A stretch of 64,000 nucleotides of DNA from Mucilaginibacter aquaedulcis (GTDB lineage: Bacteria > Bacteroidota > Bacteroidia > Sphingobacteriales > Sphingobacteriaceae), in NCBI RefSeq assembly GCF_030409325.1, contig NZ_JAUFPR010000003.1:650505-714504 (forward strand). Direction: 5' to 3'. Position 1 is the first letter of the stretch, and each line of letters begins with the position of its first letter. The translations under genes and the position numbers were made by a program. Shown in pieces: positions 30,801 through 40,233 of this stretch. The notes below the pieces were generated by a model, which made no database searches, was not told where the DNA came from, and worked only from the letters and a program-made list of their open reading frames with translations.

Positions 30801-33800
30801 CACCATTGGTAGCTTCAATATAGTATGTTACCGTTTGGGTAATAGGCTGAGTTGGGAAATCGATCCCGATATGTGCTATAGTACCGCCCGAAGCTGCCGT
30901 GTACCAATTATAGGTAACCCCTGTTTCAGGTAAAAGAACTGATAGCGTTACCGGACTGCCTAAACAAACTGATACGTTAGCCGATTGCACACCTGGCTTT
31001 AATGGGAGTGGATTAACTGTTACAGGAACTGCAACTCTGGCAGGGCTCGAACAACCGCCCGCTACAGACACAGCCTCTACATAATAGGTTATATCAGATT
31101 GAGGTGATGGGCTGAAGGTTGCGCTGTTAGCCAATACCGGTGTACCACCTGTTTGTGTAGTGTACCAGTTAATTATAGCGCCATTGGCGTTAGTAACATT
31201 TAAGGTAACTGCCTGCCCGGCGCAAATAGCCGCATATGGCCCCACTACAGGGTTTGGCGGCAACGGTGTTACGTTGACCGTTGCGGCTACCCTATTGGGG
31301 TTAACGCAATTGGTTGATGTACGGCTGGCTTCCACAAAATAAGTGGTTGTTGTCATGATGCCATCTTTTTCAAAGTTGGCACCGGTAAATACCAGATTAC
31401 CTCCTACGGCGGCATCATACCATTTGTAAGTGATACCTGCGCGGGCATTACTTACGATAAATGTTGCTCTTGAACCCGCGCAGATATTAGATGTATTGCT
31501 TACTAATGTTGGTGCTTCTACCAGCTTGCTTGCATAGTAAATATTTAAGCTGGTAAGCAAAGCTACCCCTGCGGTAATCCGTATTTCAACCGCGTTAAAT
31601 GCTGTTTTTGGTGCAAATGCAATAATTGCTGTTTGTCCGCCAGGTAAAAGGTCAACTTTCAACAGGCTACTGCTTAAATCTATCCGGTCATTATTATAAA
31701 CAGTACTTCCGGTACCGCTATAAGATGCTATCTGCAAATGACCAAAAATACTGGCATCTAAAACGCCTGCAGGTATTTGTATTTTAACCCGTACGGTATC
31801 TCCGGTATTGCCGTCATTATCAAACATTAATTTTTGCGATACATATGCTCCTACGGCTACCGGCAAGTTCAATGTGCTAAAGTTTGTAAGATTGGCATCT
31901 ACGGCATTATCAGGGTTATCCACCCCACAATTAAGGCATGCTATACCGTTGTTAACATCAAATAATTGGTGCGATGCAAAATCGCACGAGGTAACAAATA
32001 TTGGATTTACCTGAACAGTAAACGGTGTACGTGTTGAACTGATACAACCGGTAGTTGATGATACAGCCTCGGCATAATAGGTGGTGTTTGATGTTAAAGC
32101 TGGAGTGGTAAATGAGGCAGTGGTAGCAATTGGGGTACCGCCGCTTGCCGAAGTATACCAGTTTATAGTAGTACCGGCAGCGCTTGATGCTGTTAAAGTT
32201 GCTGTTCCACCAGAAACTATTTGTCCATTGTTAGGGGTGGCTGTAATTGTTGGCGCAACCGGTAACGGGTTAACAGTTACATTAACAGAACCTCGTGTTG
32301 CACTTGTACAACCACCTGTTGTGGCAACCGCCTCAACATAATAGGTTGTATTTGCAGTTAAATTAGGTGTTGTATAATTAGCTGTATTTGTAGCAACCGC
32401 GGTACCACCTGTTGAAGTTGTGTACCAATTATAAGTAACACCTTGTTGTACCGGCGATACAGACAGCACCGCAAATGAGCCTGAGCAAATTGGAGGCGCG
32501 GCAGCTAATACTGGTGTTGAAGGTGTTGGCGTAACCGTAGCGGTTACTTTAGTACGGGTTGAACTGCCGCAGGTTCCGGCAACGGCTTCAACATAATAAT
32601 CAGCAGAAGCTGTTAAAGTTGGGCTTGTAAAGGTTGCTGTATTGGTAGCAAGCGCGGTACCGCCTGTAGCAGCGGCATACCAGTTAAAGGATACACCTGT
32701 AACTGCCTGCGCGGTAAAGGTTGCCTGCGATCCTGAACATACTGATTTGTTTGGCGCTGCAACTATCGGCGCTGCCGGGGCTGGTGTAACAGTTACTGTT
32801 ACCGGGGTACGTATGGCCTGCGCACAACCGCTTGCAGCGCGACTGGCTTCTGCATAATAAGTTGTGGTTGATGTTAATATAGGAGTAGGTACTGAATTAC
32901 CTGTTCCGATCAGAGTGCCGCCTACTGCTGCGGTATACCATTTTATAGTTACATTGGCAGGTACCGGTGTTGCCGTTAAAGTACCGCTTGTACCCTGGCA
33001 AATGGTAATACCTGCCGGGTTGGCAACAATCGGCTTCGCTACAGATTGGTAAGCGTCATAAACGTTTACCGCACTTAATGCCGTAACAACTCCCGCATTA
33101 AAAGTTATCTGTACTCCGTCAAATGGTTTTGTTGCCACAAACGTTACCCGGAAACGTGATGTGCCATTAAGCAGCTTAATATTAAGTAATGATCCGTCAA
33201 CTGTAAAACGATCTCCATTGTCAGTTGCACCGTTGAAAGTACCAACCTGAATTTGTGACAGTAAACCCACATCGGCCAATGAGCCCGGGATCCCAAGATC
33301 AACTGTTACGCTATCACCTGCAATACCGGCATTGGCAAAATGCAGGGTTTGCTCCGATGAGGCACCCAATAAACCCGCCAATATATGTATCTGCGAGAAT
33401 GAACTGCCATTATTGTCTACTGCCGCGTCATTATTCGTAGTACCGCATAGCAGACATACCGGACCGGCAGTTGAACTTGTTTGCGAAACAGCGGCATCGC
33501 AAGGTACAGGACTTGTGCCTGTAGGGCTTACATTGATCACGCCTGCTGCCCTTGTAGCCGATTTTATACCTGTTGCCGGTATGGATGATTCGGCATAATA
33601 AGTTGTATTGGCAAACAGGTTTGGACTTGTAAAGGTAGCCGTATTGGTAGCAACCGGGCTACCACCGGTTGGGGTAGTAAACCAATCAAACACTGCACCT
33701 GGTGTTGTTGATGTAGCTGTTAAACTACCTGTTGCACCTGTATTAATAGTTTGAGTTGGTGGATTAACTGCTACATCAGGTATTACCACAGGTTGGGTAA

Positions 33801-36800
33801 CGGTAATAATTACCGGGGTACGCTGGGTACTTACGCAACCTGAAGGCAATGTGCTTTCTATATAATAAGTTGTGGTTGTATTTAATACAGGTGTTGTGAA
33901 TGGTGTACCTGTAAAAATGGCGTTACCGCCTGTTAAGGTTGTGTACCATTTAAATATTACACTTGGTGTAACTGAGGCTGCATTTATTGTAGCTGTTCCT
34001 CCGGCAGTAATGTTGCCTCCTGATGGATTTACAGTGTAGGTTGGCGCAACAGGTACAGGATTTACCACCGCGTCGGCTTTGGTGCGGGCCGGACTAACGC
34101 ATCCGTTGGCTGAGGCCTCAACCCAATAGGAAGTATTAGAGGTAAGCGGTGGTGTATTAAACTGGGCACCGGTTGCTAATGATGTACCGCCGGTTGCTGT
34201 TGCATACCAATTGTACACTACTCCATTCTGTGTTGGCGAAACGGTAAACGTGGCCCCAGAGTTAGAACATACAGGAACCGAAGCTTGTGCCAGTACAGGG
34301 TTACCAGGTGCAGGTGTAACGTTAACGGTTACCGCAACCCTGTTAGGGTTAACACAACCTGTAGCTGTACGGCTGCTTTCTACATAATAGGTAGTAGTTG
34401 CATTTAATACCGGCGTGGTAAAAGTGGTATTAGTAGTTAACGCACTGCCTCCGGTTGCATCTGCATACCACTTGTAAGAAATACCTGCACGTGGATTAGT
34501 CACTGTAAAGCTTGCGGTATTACCTGCGCAAATAGCCTTAGCTTTGGCATCCACAGCTGGTAGCTCAACCTGCTTGGTTGCATAATAAATATTAACTGCA
34601 CCTAATAATGCCAATAAACCGCCATTGAGCCTGACCTCGACACGATCAAACGCTGCTTTAGGGGCAAATTTTATAATAGCTGTTTGTTGTCCGGCTAAAA
34701 TGGTGAGCTTTAATAAACTACTGCTAAAAGGAATGCGATCATTGTTAAAAGTAGCCCCGTTATACGAACCTATTTCCAATTGATTTAAAACTCCGGCAGA
34801 AGCAAGTGTTATCGGAATAGATATCTTAACTCTTACGGTATCCCCAACAACGCCGGCATTACTGAATATTAATTGTTGCCCAAGCATTGAACCTGCTACA
34901 CCAACAGGCACTACTATCTGACTAAAGTTGGTGGTATCAACGTCTACAGCATCATCTCCTGAATTTACAGCACAGTTTACACAAAGCAAACCGCCATTTA
35001 AAACAGGTAATTGTGTTGACGCGAAATCGCACGATGTTGAGAATATCGGATTAACCGTAATGGTTACCGCTGTACGTGTATCGCTGATACAACCAAAACC
35101 GGTTATGGCTTCAACATAATAAGTTGTGTTTGATGTTAAAGCCGGAGTAGTAACCGTGGTGCCGGTAAGCACGGCAGTTCCGCCTGTTTGCGCAAGATAC
35201 CATTTGTAGGTAGTTACTCCCGGGGTGCTTGATGAAGCAGTTAAAGTAGCAGTTTGGCCAGAGGTTATCTGTCCGCTCGGAGGATTAATAGTTACAATAG
35301 GCGCAACGGGTGTCGGATTAACCGACACATCCGCTTTTGCCCTCGTTGAGCTGGTACAGCCCCCTGTTGACGCAGCCTCAACGTAATATGATGTACTCGC
35401 GGTTAATGCCGGAGTAGTATATGATGATCCCGAACCTACCGGTGTTCCGCCGGTTGCGGTTGTATACCAGGTATAGGTAATATTAGGTACAACTGTTGAT
35501 ACCGATACCACAGCCTGTGAGCCTGTACAAATTTGTACAGGAGTTGGTGATACAATTGGGGGTGCTGGTGCTGGAGTTACAGTAGCGGTTACCTTAACAC
35601 GGGCAGATGTACCGCAAGCTACAGATACAGCTTCAACATAATATGAGGTTGTAGTAGTTAATGCAGGAGTAGTAAATTGAAGTTGATTGCTTGCCAATAA
35701 CGTACCACCGGTTGCTGCATCATACCAGTTAAAGGTTACTCCGCTCACAGCATCCGCAGTGAAAATAGCTGGTTGGCCCGCACATACGGTTGCTGATAAA
35801 TTAACAGATGGCGGCGCGAGTGCCGGTGTAACGGTTACCGTTACAGGCGTACGTACCGATTGCGCGCAAGTACTTGAGGTACGGATAGCTTCTGCATAAT
35901 AAGTTGTGGTTACATTTAATACCGGTGTAGGGAATGAGTTACCTGTACCAAGTGCAGTACCCCCTGTTGCTGTTGCATACCATTTTATGGTTACATTGGC
36001 AGGTACGGGACTGGCTGTTAAAGTACCGCTTGTGCCCTGGCAAATGCTTATACCAGATGGGTTGGCCAAAACCGGTGCAGCTACAGATTGGTAAGCATCA
36101 TAAACGTTTACTGCGCTTAATAAACCGGCCACACCCGAGTTAAACTGAATCTCGACACCATCAAATGCATGAGTGGCTTTGAATGCTACCCTGAAACGGT
36201 TTGTTCCGTTTAGCAAGGTCAGATGCAGCAATGATCCATCAACCTGGAAACGATCGTTATTATTAGTTGCACCTGTATAGGTAGCAATATTAATTTGTGA
36301 TAATAAGCCAACATCTACCAGTGAACCCGGTATACCCAGTTCAACAATTACACTATCGCCAATGATTCCAGGGTTAGCAAATTTTAACAGCTGCTGTGCA
36401 GACCCGCCCGCTAAACCTATCCCAACATGTATCTGTGAAAATGTATTCCGATCCTGATCAACAGCAGCGGTTGCATTAGTGGTGCTGCATAATAAGCAGG
36501 CGCCGTTTTGTGAAGTGGTTTGAGATGTGGCTGCATCACAGGCAACAGGATCTGAACCAACCGTAATTACGTTAACTACTGCCGGGGCACGGGTAGCAGA
36601 TTTAGCGCCAGTAGCTGTTACCACGGCTTCGGCATAATAAGTAGCATTGGCAAATGCCGGTGGTGTTACATAGGTTGCACCTGTGAATAATAGTGTACCT
36701 CCCGTTGGCGCAGAGTACCAGTTAAATATAGTTCCGGGAGTGGTTGAGCTGGCCGCGATAGTACCTGTTGTGCCTATATTAACAGATTGTGTTGGCGGCG

Positions 36801-39800
36801 TAACTGTAACATCAGGTATTACAACAGGTGTTACAGTTACCGGAACAACAGTTCTGTCGGGCGATACACAGGTTCCTAATGATGCTTCGGCGTAGTAAGT
36901 TGCATTGGTACTTAAAACCGGGGTGGTAAATGTACTTCCGGTGAATACAGGTGTACCTCCGGTTGGCTGGGTATACCATTTTATGGTGGCTCCATTTACC
37001 ACGGTAGCTTTAAAGGTAGCCGTTTCGCCGGCGAGTATAACAGAACTTGGTGGCGTAACAACAGGTTTAACCGGAACATCATTAACCGTTACCGGTACAG
37101 GTACACGCACCGGGCTTGCACAACTGCCATTACGGTTATATTCAACATAATAAGTAGTATTGGCGGTTAATGCCGGTGTAGTGAAAGTTGCACCATTATT
37201 GGTAGATGCAATTGCGGTACCACCTGTTGGTGTTGCGTACCATTTATAAGTTCCGTTAGCCGGATTTGGTGATGTTATATTAATAGTAGCATTACCTCCC
37301 TTACAAATTGAAGGAGCAGGTGTATCAAATACCGGTGTAGGATATTGCTGTACCGCGTAATAAACCTGCAATGTAGTAAGTACCGTGGCAACACCTCCGT
37401 TAATTGCTACCTCTACGCGGTCATAATTACCTACAGCCGGTACAGATACCGAATAGCGGTCGGTACCTGACAATACACGTAAAGTAAGTAAAGGGTTATT
37501 AAGCGCATAACTGCCTACAAGCGTAGTTCCGTTGTAAACGGATATGTTTATACCTCCAAACAAACTTATATCGGCCAAACCACCAGGGGTTTGCAATGCA
37601 AGTTTAATAACATCTCCTGCAAAACCTGGTTGTTGAAATTTCAGCATCTGTGAAGTTGATGCGCCCAGGAGTGCAACCGGCAGTTTAATAGTTGATGCCG
37701 TGGTAGTATCAGCATCGGCAGCAAGTTCAGGACTGGTAATAGAGCAGCCCAGGCACAGTATTGGTCCACCAGTAATGGTAGGTGTTTGGCTGTTAGCAAA
37801 CGTACATGGCGCACTGCTGTTATTAACACCCACATTAAGTGTGATGGCCGTACGGTTAACCGATTCGCAACCGGTTGTGTTTACTGCTGCAACATAGTAA
37901 GTAATAGTGCTGAATAATGCTGGCGTAGTAAATGAGCTTCCGGTAAATATCGGCGTAGCTGCCCCAACAGAAGCATACCATTTATAGGTGATCCCTGTTT
38001 GCGCATTAGTTACATTAATAGTAGCGGTTTGGCCTGAGGTAACAGTTGTACTGTTTACTCCAAGAACCGGGTCGGCGGGTTTAGGTTGTACGGTAACATT
38101 GGCCTGTACCCTGCTGCCGCTTGCACAACCGGTGATATTTACGGCTTCTGCATAATAGCTGGTATTGGCGTGCAGCACAGGGCTGGTAAAGTTCACGCCG
38201 GTAAAAAGTAAGTTTCCGCCGGTTGCGGCATCGTACCAATTATATATTTGTCCGGCTACAGGCGATGCAATAGCCAAAACAGCCACATCGCCATCGCAAA
38301 TAGTTGCATTTGGTGCAGTTAATGTTGGTGCAGCCGGCAGTGGGTTTAAAGTTGCAGTTACCTTTGTGCGTGTTGCACTAACACATGTACCCCCAACTAC
38401 TGCCTCGGCATAATAGCTGGTAGTAGCATTTAATACACCTGTATTAAATGTATTACCTGTAAAGGCCAGTGTTCCTCCGGTTGCGGCTGTATACCAGTTA
38501 ATAGTTACACCTGTTACCGGCGTTGCCGCAAACACCGCAGAACCGCCCGGACATATTGCAATGTTAGGATTAACCACCACAGGAGCAACCGGAACCTGGT
38601 TTACATTAACGTTTACCGCTGCACGGTCAGACACGGTTGCGCAGCCCGGCCGGGTGGCTGATACATAATAAGTGGTGTTTACTGTTAAAGCTGGCGTAGT
38701 AAAAGCGGCGGTTGTAGCTACCGGTGAGCCGCCTGTTTTTTGAGCGTACCAGTTAAATGTAGTACCTGGTACGCTTGAAGTTGCCGTTAATGTAATAGTA
38801 CTGCCTGCACATAATTGTGCATCAGTTACGGCAACGTTGTTAATTGTTATGATTGGTTTGGGTATAATTACTTCGGCCTCGTACAAATCTAACGTTGATA
38901 GTACGCTGGCTATGCCGCCCAGCCTGAGCTGAACACGGTCAAATACTTTTGAGGGCGCGTAAGTAACCTGTATACGCTGCCTGTTATTGGTCAGATCAAG
39001 CAAACGCAAGCGCAGCAGGGAGCCGCTTAACTGCTGTGTATCGTTATTACTTGTATTTCCATTAAAACTGGATACGGTAATATTGGTCAGCAAACCTACA
39101 TCTAACAAGGCTTTTGGTATAGATAAGGTAAAGCGTACGGAATCGCCTACGGTTGATGCTGATTGAAAAATAATTGTTTCTTGTGCAAATGCGCCTAAAG
39201 CACCCACACCAGCATTTAATGTTGACGCGGTATTAATATTGCCATCAATAGCATTTTGCGGGTTTACCACCCCGCCTATATTTAAACCAAGGTTTAATAA
39301 TGCAGATGATATGCCATGCAGTTCATCATAAGCGGTATTACATATTGCAGGACCAGGTGTTGTGTAAAAGGCATCATATAAATATATGCTGCTTAAGGCT
39401 CCTAATAAACCTCCGTTAAGCGTTACCCTTACCCTGTCATAGGCAGTTGTTGGTGAAAATATCAGCTCTAACTGATTATTGCTGCTGGCCACGCTGGCTA
39501 ATGTTGGCGCAGAAACCGATGTACCTGCTACGTTACCGTTATAGGGGGTTATAACCACACCACCAAGTGCAGTTACATCAAGCAGATTATTGCCCGTTCC
39601 TAATTTTATGGTTAGCGGGGTATTGGCAGCAACCGAAGCCGGAAATATCAATTCCTGGTAGGTTGCGGCAAGTAAGCCAACCGCTACATTTAAAGTGGAA
39701 TGAGTTTGCAGATTTGCATCCTTCGCATTTAAAGAATCTGTAACCAGGCAGTTTACGCAAAGTAAACCTGTTGCACCTGTTCTTTGGTCTGTTGCGAAAT

Positions 39801-39885
39801 GTCGCTGTGCGAAGATATTGCTGGTTACACACAATAGCAGGCATAAGGTAATTATGTACCTGCTATAAAAGGTAAAGGTTTTCAT
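27832..39885 (-). CDS. Giant T9SS-secreted repeat adhesin with gliding-type C-terminal domain
   Basis: About 4,017 residues from the ATG at 39885, where a signal peptide begins (MKTFTFYSRY ... NIFAQ); a 14-residue longer ORF lacks a reason to be used. Two jelly-roll/discoidin-like modules come first (about 27-338). Ig-like repeats of about 80-90 residues follow, each with a YNWY/YKWY core, a TGGT turn and TTYYVEA strand; I count 31. Five more of the 170-residue modules are interspersed (after repeats 4, 7, 11, 15 and 19). Six of the seven modules carry a CxxC near their start. A fibronectin-III-like domain and a type-B T9SS domain (about 3925-4017, IPNVFTPNGDGSNDV start) end the protein. Likely a surface adhesin or filament. 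Thr-rich, with internal repeats at DNA level. PorP and PorE-like genes follow in the same direction. Confidence 0.93.
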   Translation of the reverse strand: MKTFTFYSRYIITLCLLLCVTSNIFAQRHFATDQRTGATGLLCVNCLVTDSLNAKDANLQTHSTLNVAVGLLAATYQELIFPASVAANTPLTIKLGTGNNLLDVTALGGVVITPYNGNVAGTSVSAPTLASVASSNNQLELIFSPTTAYDRVRVTLNGGLLGALSSIYLYDAFYTTPGPAICNTAYDELHGISSALLNLGLNIGGVVNPQNAIDGNINTASTLNAGVGALGAFAQETIIFQSASTVGDSVRFTLSIPKALLDVGLLTNITVSSFNGNTSNNDTQQLSGSLLRLRLLDLTNNRQRIQVTYAPSKVFDRVQLRLGGIASVLSTLDLYEAEVIIPKPIITINNVAVTDAQLCAGSTITLTATSSVPGTTFNWYAQKTGGSPVATTAAFTTPALTVNTTYYVSATRPGCATVSDRAAVNVNVNQVPVAPVVVNPNIAICPGGSAVFAATPVTGVTINWYTAATGGTLAFTGNTFNTGVLNATTSYYAEAVVGGTCVSATRTKVTATLNPLPAAPTLTAPNATICDGDVAVLAIASPVAGQIYNWYDAATGGNLLFTGVNFTSPVLHANTSYYAEAVNITGCASGSRVQANVTVQPKPADPVLGVNSTTVTSGQTATINVTNAQTGITYKWYASVGAATPIFTGSSFTTPALFSTITYYVAAVNTTGCESVNRTAITLNVGVNNSSAPCTFANSQTPTITGGPILCLGCSITSPELAADADTTTASTIKLPVALLGASTSQMLKFQQPGFAGDVIKLALQTPGGLADISLFGGINISVYNGTTLVGSYALNNPLLTLRVLSGTDRYSVSVPAVGNYDRVEVAINGGVATVLTTLQVYYAVQQYPTPVFDTPAPSICKGGNATINITSPNPANGTYKWYATPTGGTAIASTNNGATFTTPALTANTTYYVEYNRNGSCASPVRVPVPVTVNDVPVKPVVTPPSSVILAGETATFKATVVNGATIKWYTQPTGGTPVFTGSTFTTPVLSTNATYYAEASLGTCVSPDRTVVPVTVTPVVIPDVTVTPPTQSVNIGTTGTIAASSTTPGTIFNWYSAPTGGTLLFTGATYVTPPAFANATYYAEAVVTATGAKSATRAPAVVNVITVGSDPVACDAATSQTTSQNGACLLCSTTNATAAVDQDRNTFSQIHVGIGLAGGSAQQLLKFANPGIIGDSVIVELGIPGSLVDVGLLSQINIATYTGATNNNDRFQVDGSLLHLTLLNGTNRFRVAFKATHAFDGVEIQFNSGVAGLLSAVNVYDAYQSVAAPVLANPSGISICQGTSGTLTASPVPANVTIKWYATATGGTALGTGNSFPTPVLNVTTTYYAEAIRTSSTCAQSVRTPVTVTVTPALAPPSVNLSATVCAGQPAIFTADAVSGVTFNWYDAATGGTLLASNQLQFTTPALTTTTSYYVEAVSVACGTSARVKVTATVTPAPAPPIVSPTPVQICTGSQAVVSVSTVVPNITYTWYTTATGGTPVGSGSSYTTPALTASTSYYVEAASTGGCTSSTRAKADVSVNPTPVAPIVTINPPSGQITSGQTATLTASSSTPGVTTYKWYLAQTGGTAVLTGTTVTTPALTSNTTYYVEAITGFGCISDTRTAVTITVNPIFSTSCDFASTQLPVLNGGLLCVNCAVNSGDDAVDVDTTNFSQIVVPVGVAGSMLGQQLIFSNAGVVGDTVRVKISIPITLASAGVLNQLEIGSYNGATFNNDRIPFSSSLLKLTILAGQQTAIIKFAPKAAFDRVEVRLNGGLLALLGAVNIYYATKQVELPAVDAKAKAICAGNTASFTVTNPRAGISYKWYADATGGSALTTNTTFTTPVLNATTTYYVESSRTATGCVNPNRVAVTVNVTPAPGNPVLAQASVPVCSNSGATFTVSPTQNGVVYNWYATATGGTSLATGAQFNTPPLTSNTSYWVEASANGCVSPARTKADAVVNPVPVAPTYTVNPSGGNITAGGTATINAASVTPSVIFKWYTTLTGGNAIFTGTPFTTPVLNTTTTYYIESTLPSGCVSTQRTPVIITVTQPVVIPDVAVNPPTQTINTGATGSLTATSTTPGAVFDWFTTPTGGSPVATNTATFTSPNLFANTTYYAESSIPATGIKSATRAAGVINVSPTGTSPVPCDAAVSQTSSTAGPVCLLCGTTNNDAAVDNNGSSFSQIHILAGLLGASSEQTLHFANAGIAGDSVTVDLGIPGSLADVGLLSQIQVGTFNGATDNGDRFTVDGSLLNIKLLNGTSRFRVTFVATKPFDGVQITFNAGVVTALSAVNVYDAYQSVAKPIVANPAGITICQGTSGTLTATPVPANVTIKWYTAAVGGTLIGTGNSVPTPILTSTTTYYAEASRAASGCAQAIRTPVTVTVTPAPAAPIVAAPNKSVCSGSQATFTAQAVTGVSFNWYAAATGGTALATNTATFTSPTLTASADYYVEAVAGTCGSSTRTKVTATVTPTPSTPVLAAAPPICSGSFAVLSVSPVQQGVTYNWYTTSTGGTAVATNTANYTTPNLTANTTYYVEAVATTGGCTSATRGSVNVTVNPLPVAPTITATPNNGQIVSGGTATLTASSAAGTTINWYTSASGGTPIATTASFTTPALTSNTTYYAEAVSSTTGCISSTRTPFTVQVNPIFVTSCDFASHQLFDVNNGIACLNCGVDNPDNAVDANLTNFSTLNLPVAVGAYVSQKLMFDNDGNTGDTVRVKIQIPAGVLDASIFGHLQIASYSGTGSTVYNNDRIDLSSSLLKVDLLPGGQTAIIAFAPKTAFNAVEIRITAGVALLTSLNIYYASKLVEAPTLVSNTSNICAGSRATFIVSNARAGITYKWYDAAVGGNLVFTGANFEKDGIMTTTTYFVEASRTSTNCVNPNRVAATVNVTPLPPNPVVGPYAAICAGQAVTLNVTNANGAIINWYTTQTGGTPVLANSATFSPSPQSDITYYVEAVSVAGGCSSPARVAVPVTVNPLPLKPGVQSANVSVCLGSPVTLSVLLPETGVTYNWYTAASGGTIAHIGIDFPTQPITQTVTYYIEATNGGCINNGDRTEVTVTPDALPVTPTLSAASTTVCNGGGTTITVTNATQGITYNWYDAATGGTLLHTGTSYTVSNLTANISYFVEAVNANGTTNCTSATRGQVDITVTPIPTPPVVVTPAGGNQTCSGTGITLTIQNPLPGITYNWYDAATGGNLVHTGSSFATGPLTADITYWVEASNGNGCTSSGRTSVPVTVNATPANPVLASNPLVCLNSPATITVTAVPGVTYKWYTAASGGTPVFTGNPYVTGPITATTDFYVEAVNGTGCSSGSRTLAEVTIDPAPAAPVIGNGATAPTCAGTPAILTIANPQGGLTYNWYTTPSGGTPVAANTTSFTTPALTANTTYYAEAVNATGCGSASRTAVQVIINQLPTTPAPIAQGGSSTPTVCSGGFATLTATATPPTGVTFKWYAQATGGSPVFVGIPFTTPAIMGTTTYYVEAVVNATGCTSETRGSITINIDNTKAPNPAVDAAGLITCQNSATTLNITNPVSGTVYSWYAAATGGSAINTGQSFNTPVLTANTTYYVEATNPQSCNPSTRVAVNVTVAPQPSTPTFAVQGPVQVCRGSSADIAIASPQANLTYNWYTSASKTTLVFTGPTLTTGPVNANATYYIEAVSGSCASTSLASIQVVAVDAPDAPVVAGGNSINDCQGGQATLTIANPQSGLTYKWYSSASGGTALATGTSFTTPSLSANTIYFAEAVNVTGCASASRTSVTVIVTSAPIAPQASTDGTSICPGTSATISATSATPGSVIKWYADASGGAVLATGISFTTPTLSATTTYYAEAEVAGGCVSIVRTPVTVTVLGPLTAPVVTVDANAATASSVTFVWQAVTGATGYQISIDNGQHFITPSSGAGGLTHTVTNLQPAQSVTIIVRANGNSDCQQSANSAAVTGTSTNPFGNGLFIPNVFTPNGDGSNDVLFVYGNAVKSLTLSIYDQWGELQFKSTNKASGWDGTYKGTNQPVGVYVYYVEATMNDGQVVKKKGTVTLLR
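30760..36840 (-). repeat. Tandem 3.04-kb higher-order repeat inside the adhesin gene
   Basis: Two adjacent blocks of about 3.04 kb repeat in the same order: Ig - module - four Ig - module - Ig repeats. Paired landmarks are offset by 3036 (36811/33775), 3044 (36087/33043), 3042 (35981/32939) and about 3047 (35015/31968) bases. Copies have diverged, but long near-identical stretches remain, such as GGTTACATTGGCAGGTAC-like segments. It indicates a segmental duplication of about 1,014 codons. Confidence 0.8.
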
Positions 39886-40233
39886 GCAAATGTAATTAAG
39901 GTAGGTGCAAATAGTTACACCTATCAAAACTACGCAGCACTTGATGATAATTATTAATACATCTTATTCACTTATCAGTAAGTGATTTCACTATATTCAC
40001 TATTGAAATAGTTATTCATTTTGTTCATTAAATATTATTTTAAAACCTATAGCTCTATATTGGATATAAATACGTCAAAACAGGCCCGAAACGCCATATT
40101 TAGGTAAATATGATTGCAACATTAATTGATATTACCCCCGTATAATAATTACGATCAATTAATTGTATAAACAACAAGAACCGAGCCTTCAGTTAATTGG
40201 CGTATTATTATCCATAACCAAATTGCAAATCTT
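39886..40233. promoter_or_regulatory. Divergent control region between adhesin operon and STAND gene
   Basis: 348-bp AT-rich region carrying promoters in both directions. A cluster of small dyads lies at 39968-40012: TCACTTA-tcag-TAAGTGA (39968-39985) and ACTATT-ga-AATAGT (39999-40012). TTCACTA is repeated directly between them. No ORF. The dyads are candidate operators for the adhesin operon. Confidence 0.5.

Noticed and set aside
27832..39885. Repeats inside the adhesin as a CRISPR array
   Set aside because: The repeats are 240-270-bp protein-domain repeats in one open frame, not short identical repeats with unique spacers.
39886..39927. Longer N-terminus of the adhesin
   Set aside because: The signal peptide begins at the ATG at 39885; the extra 14 residues would bury it.
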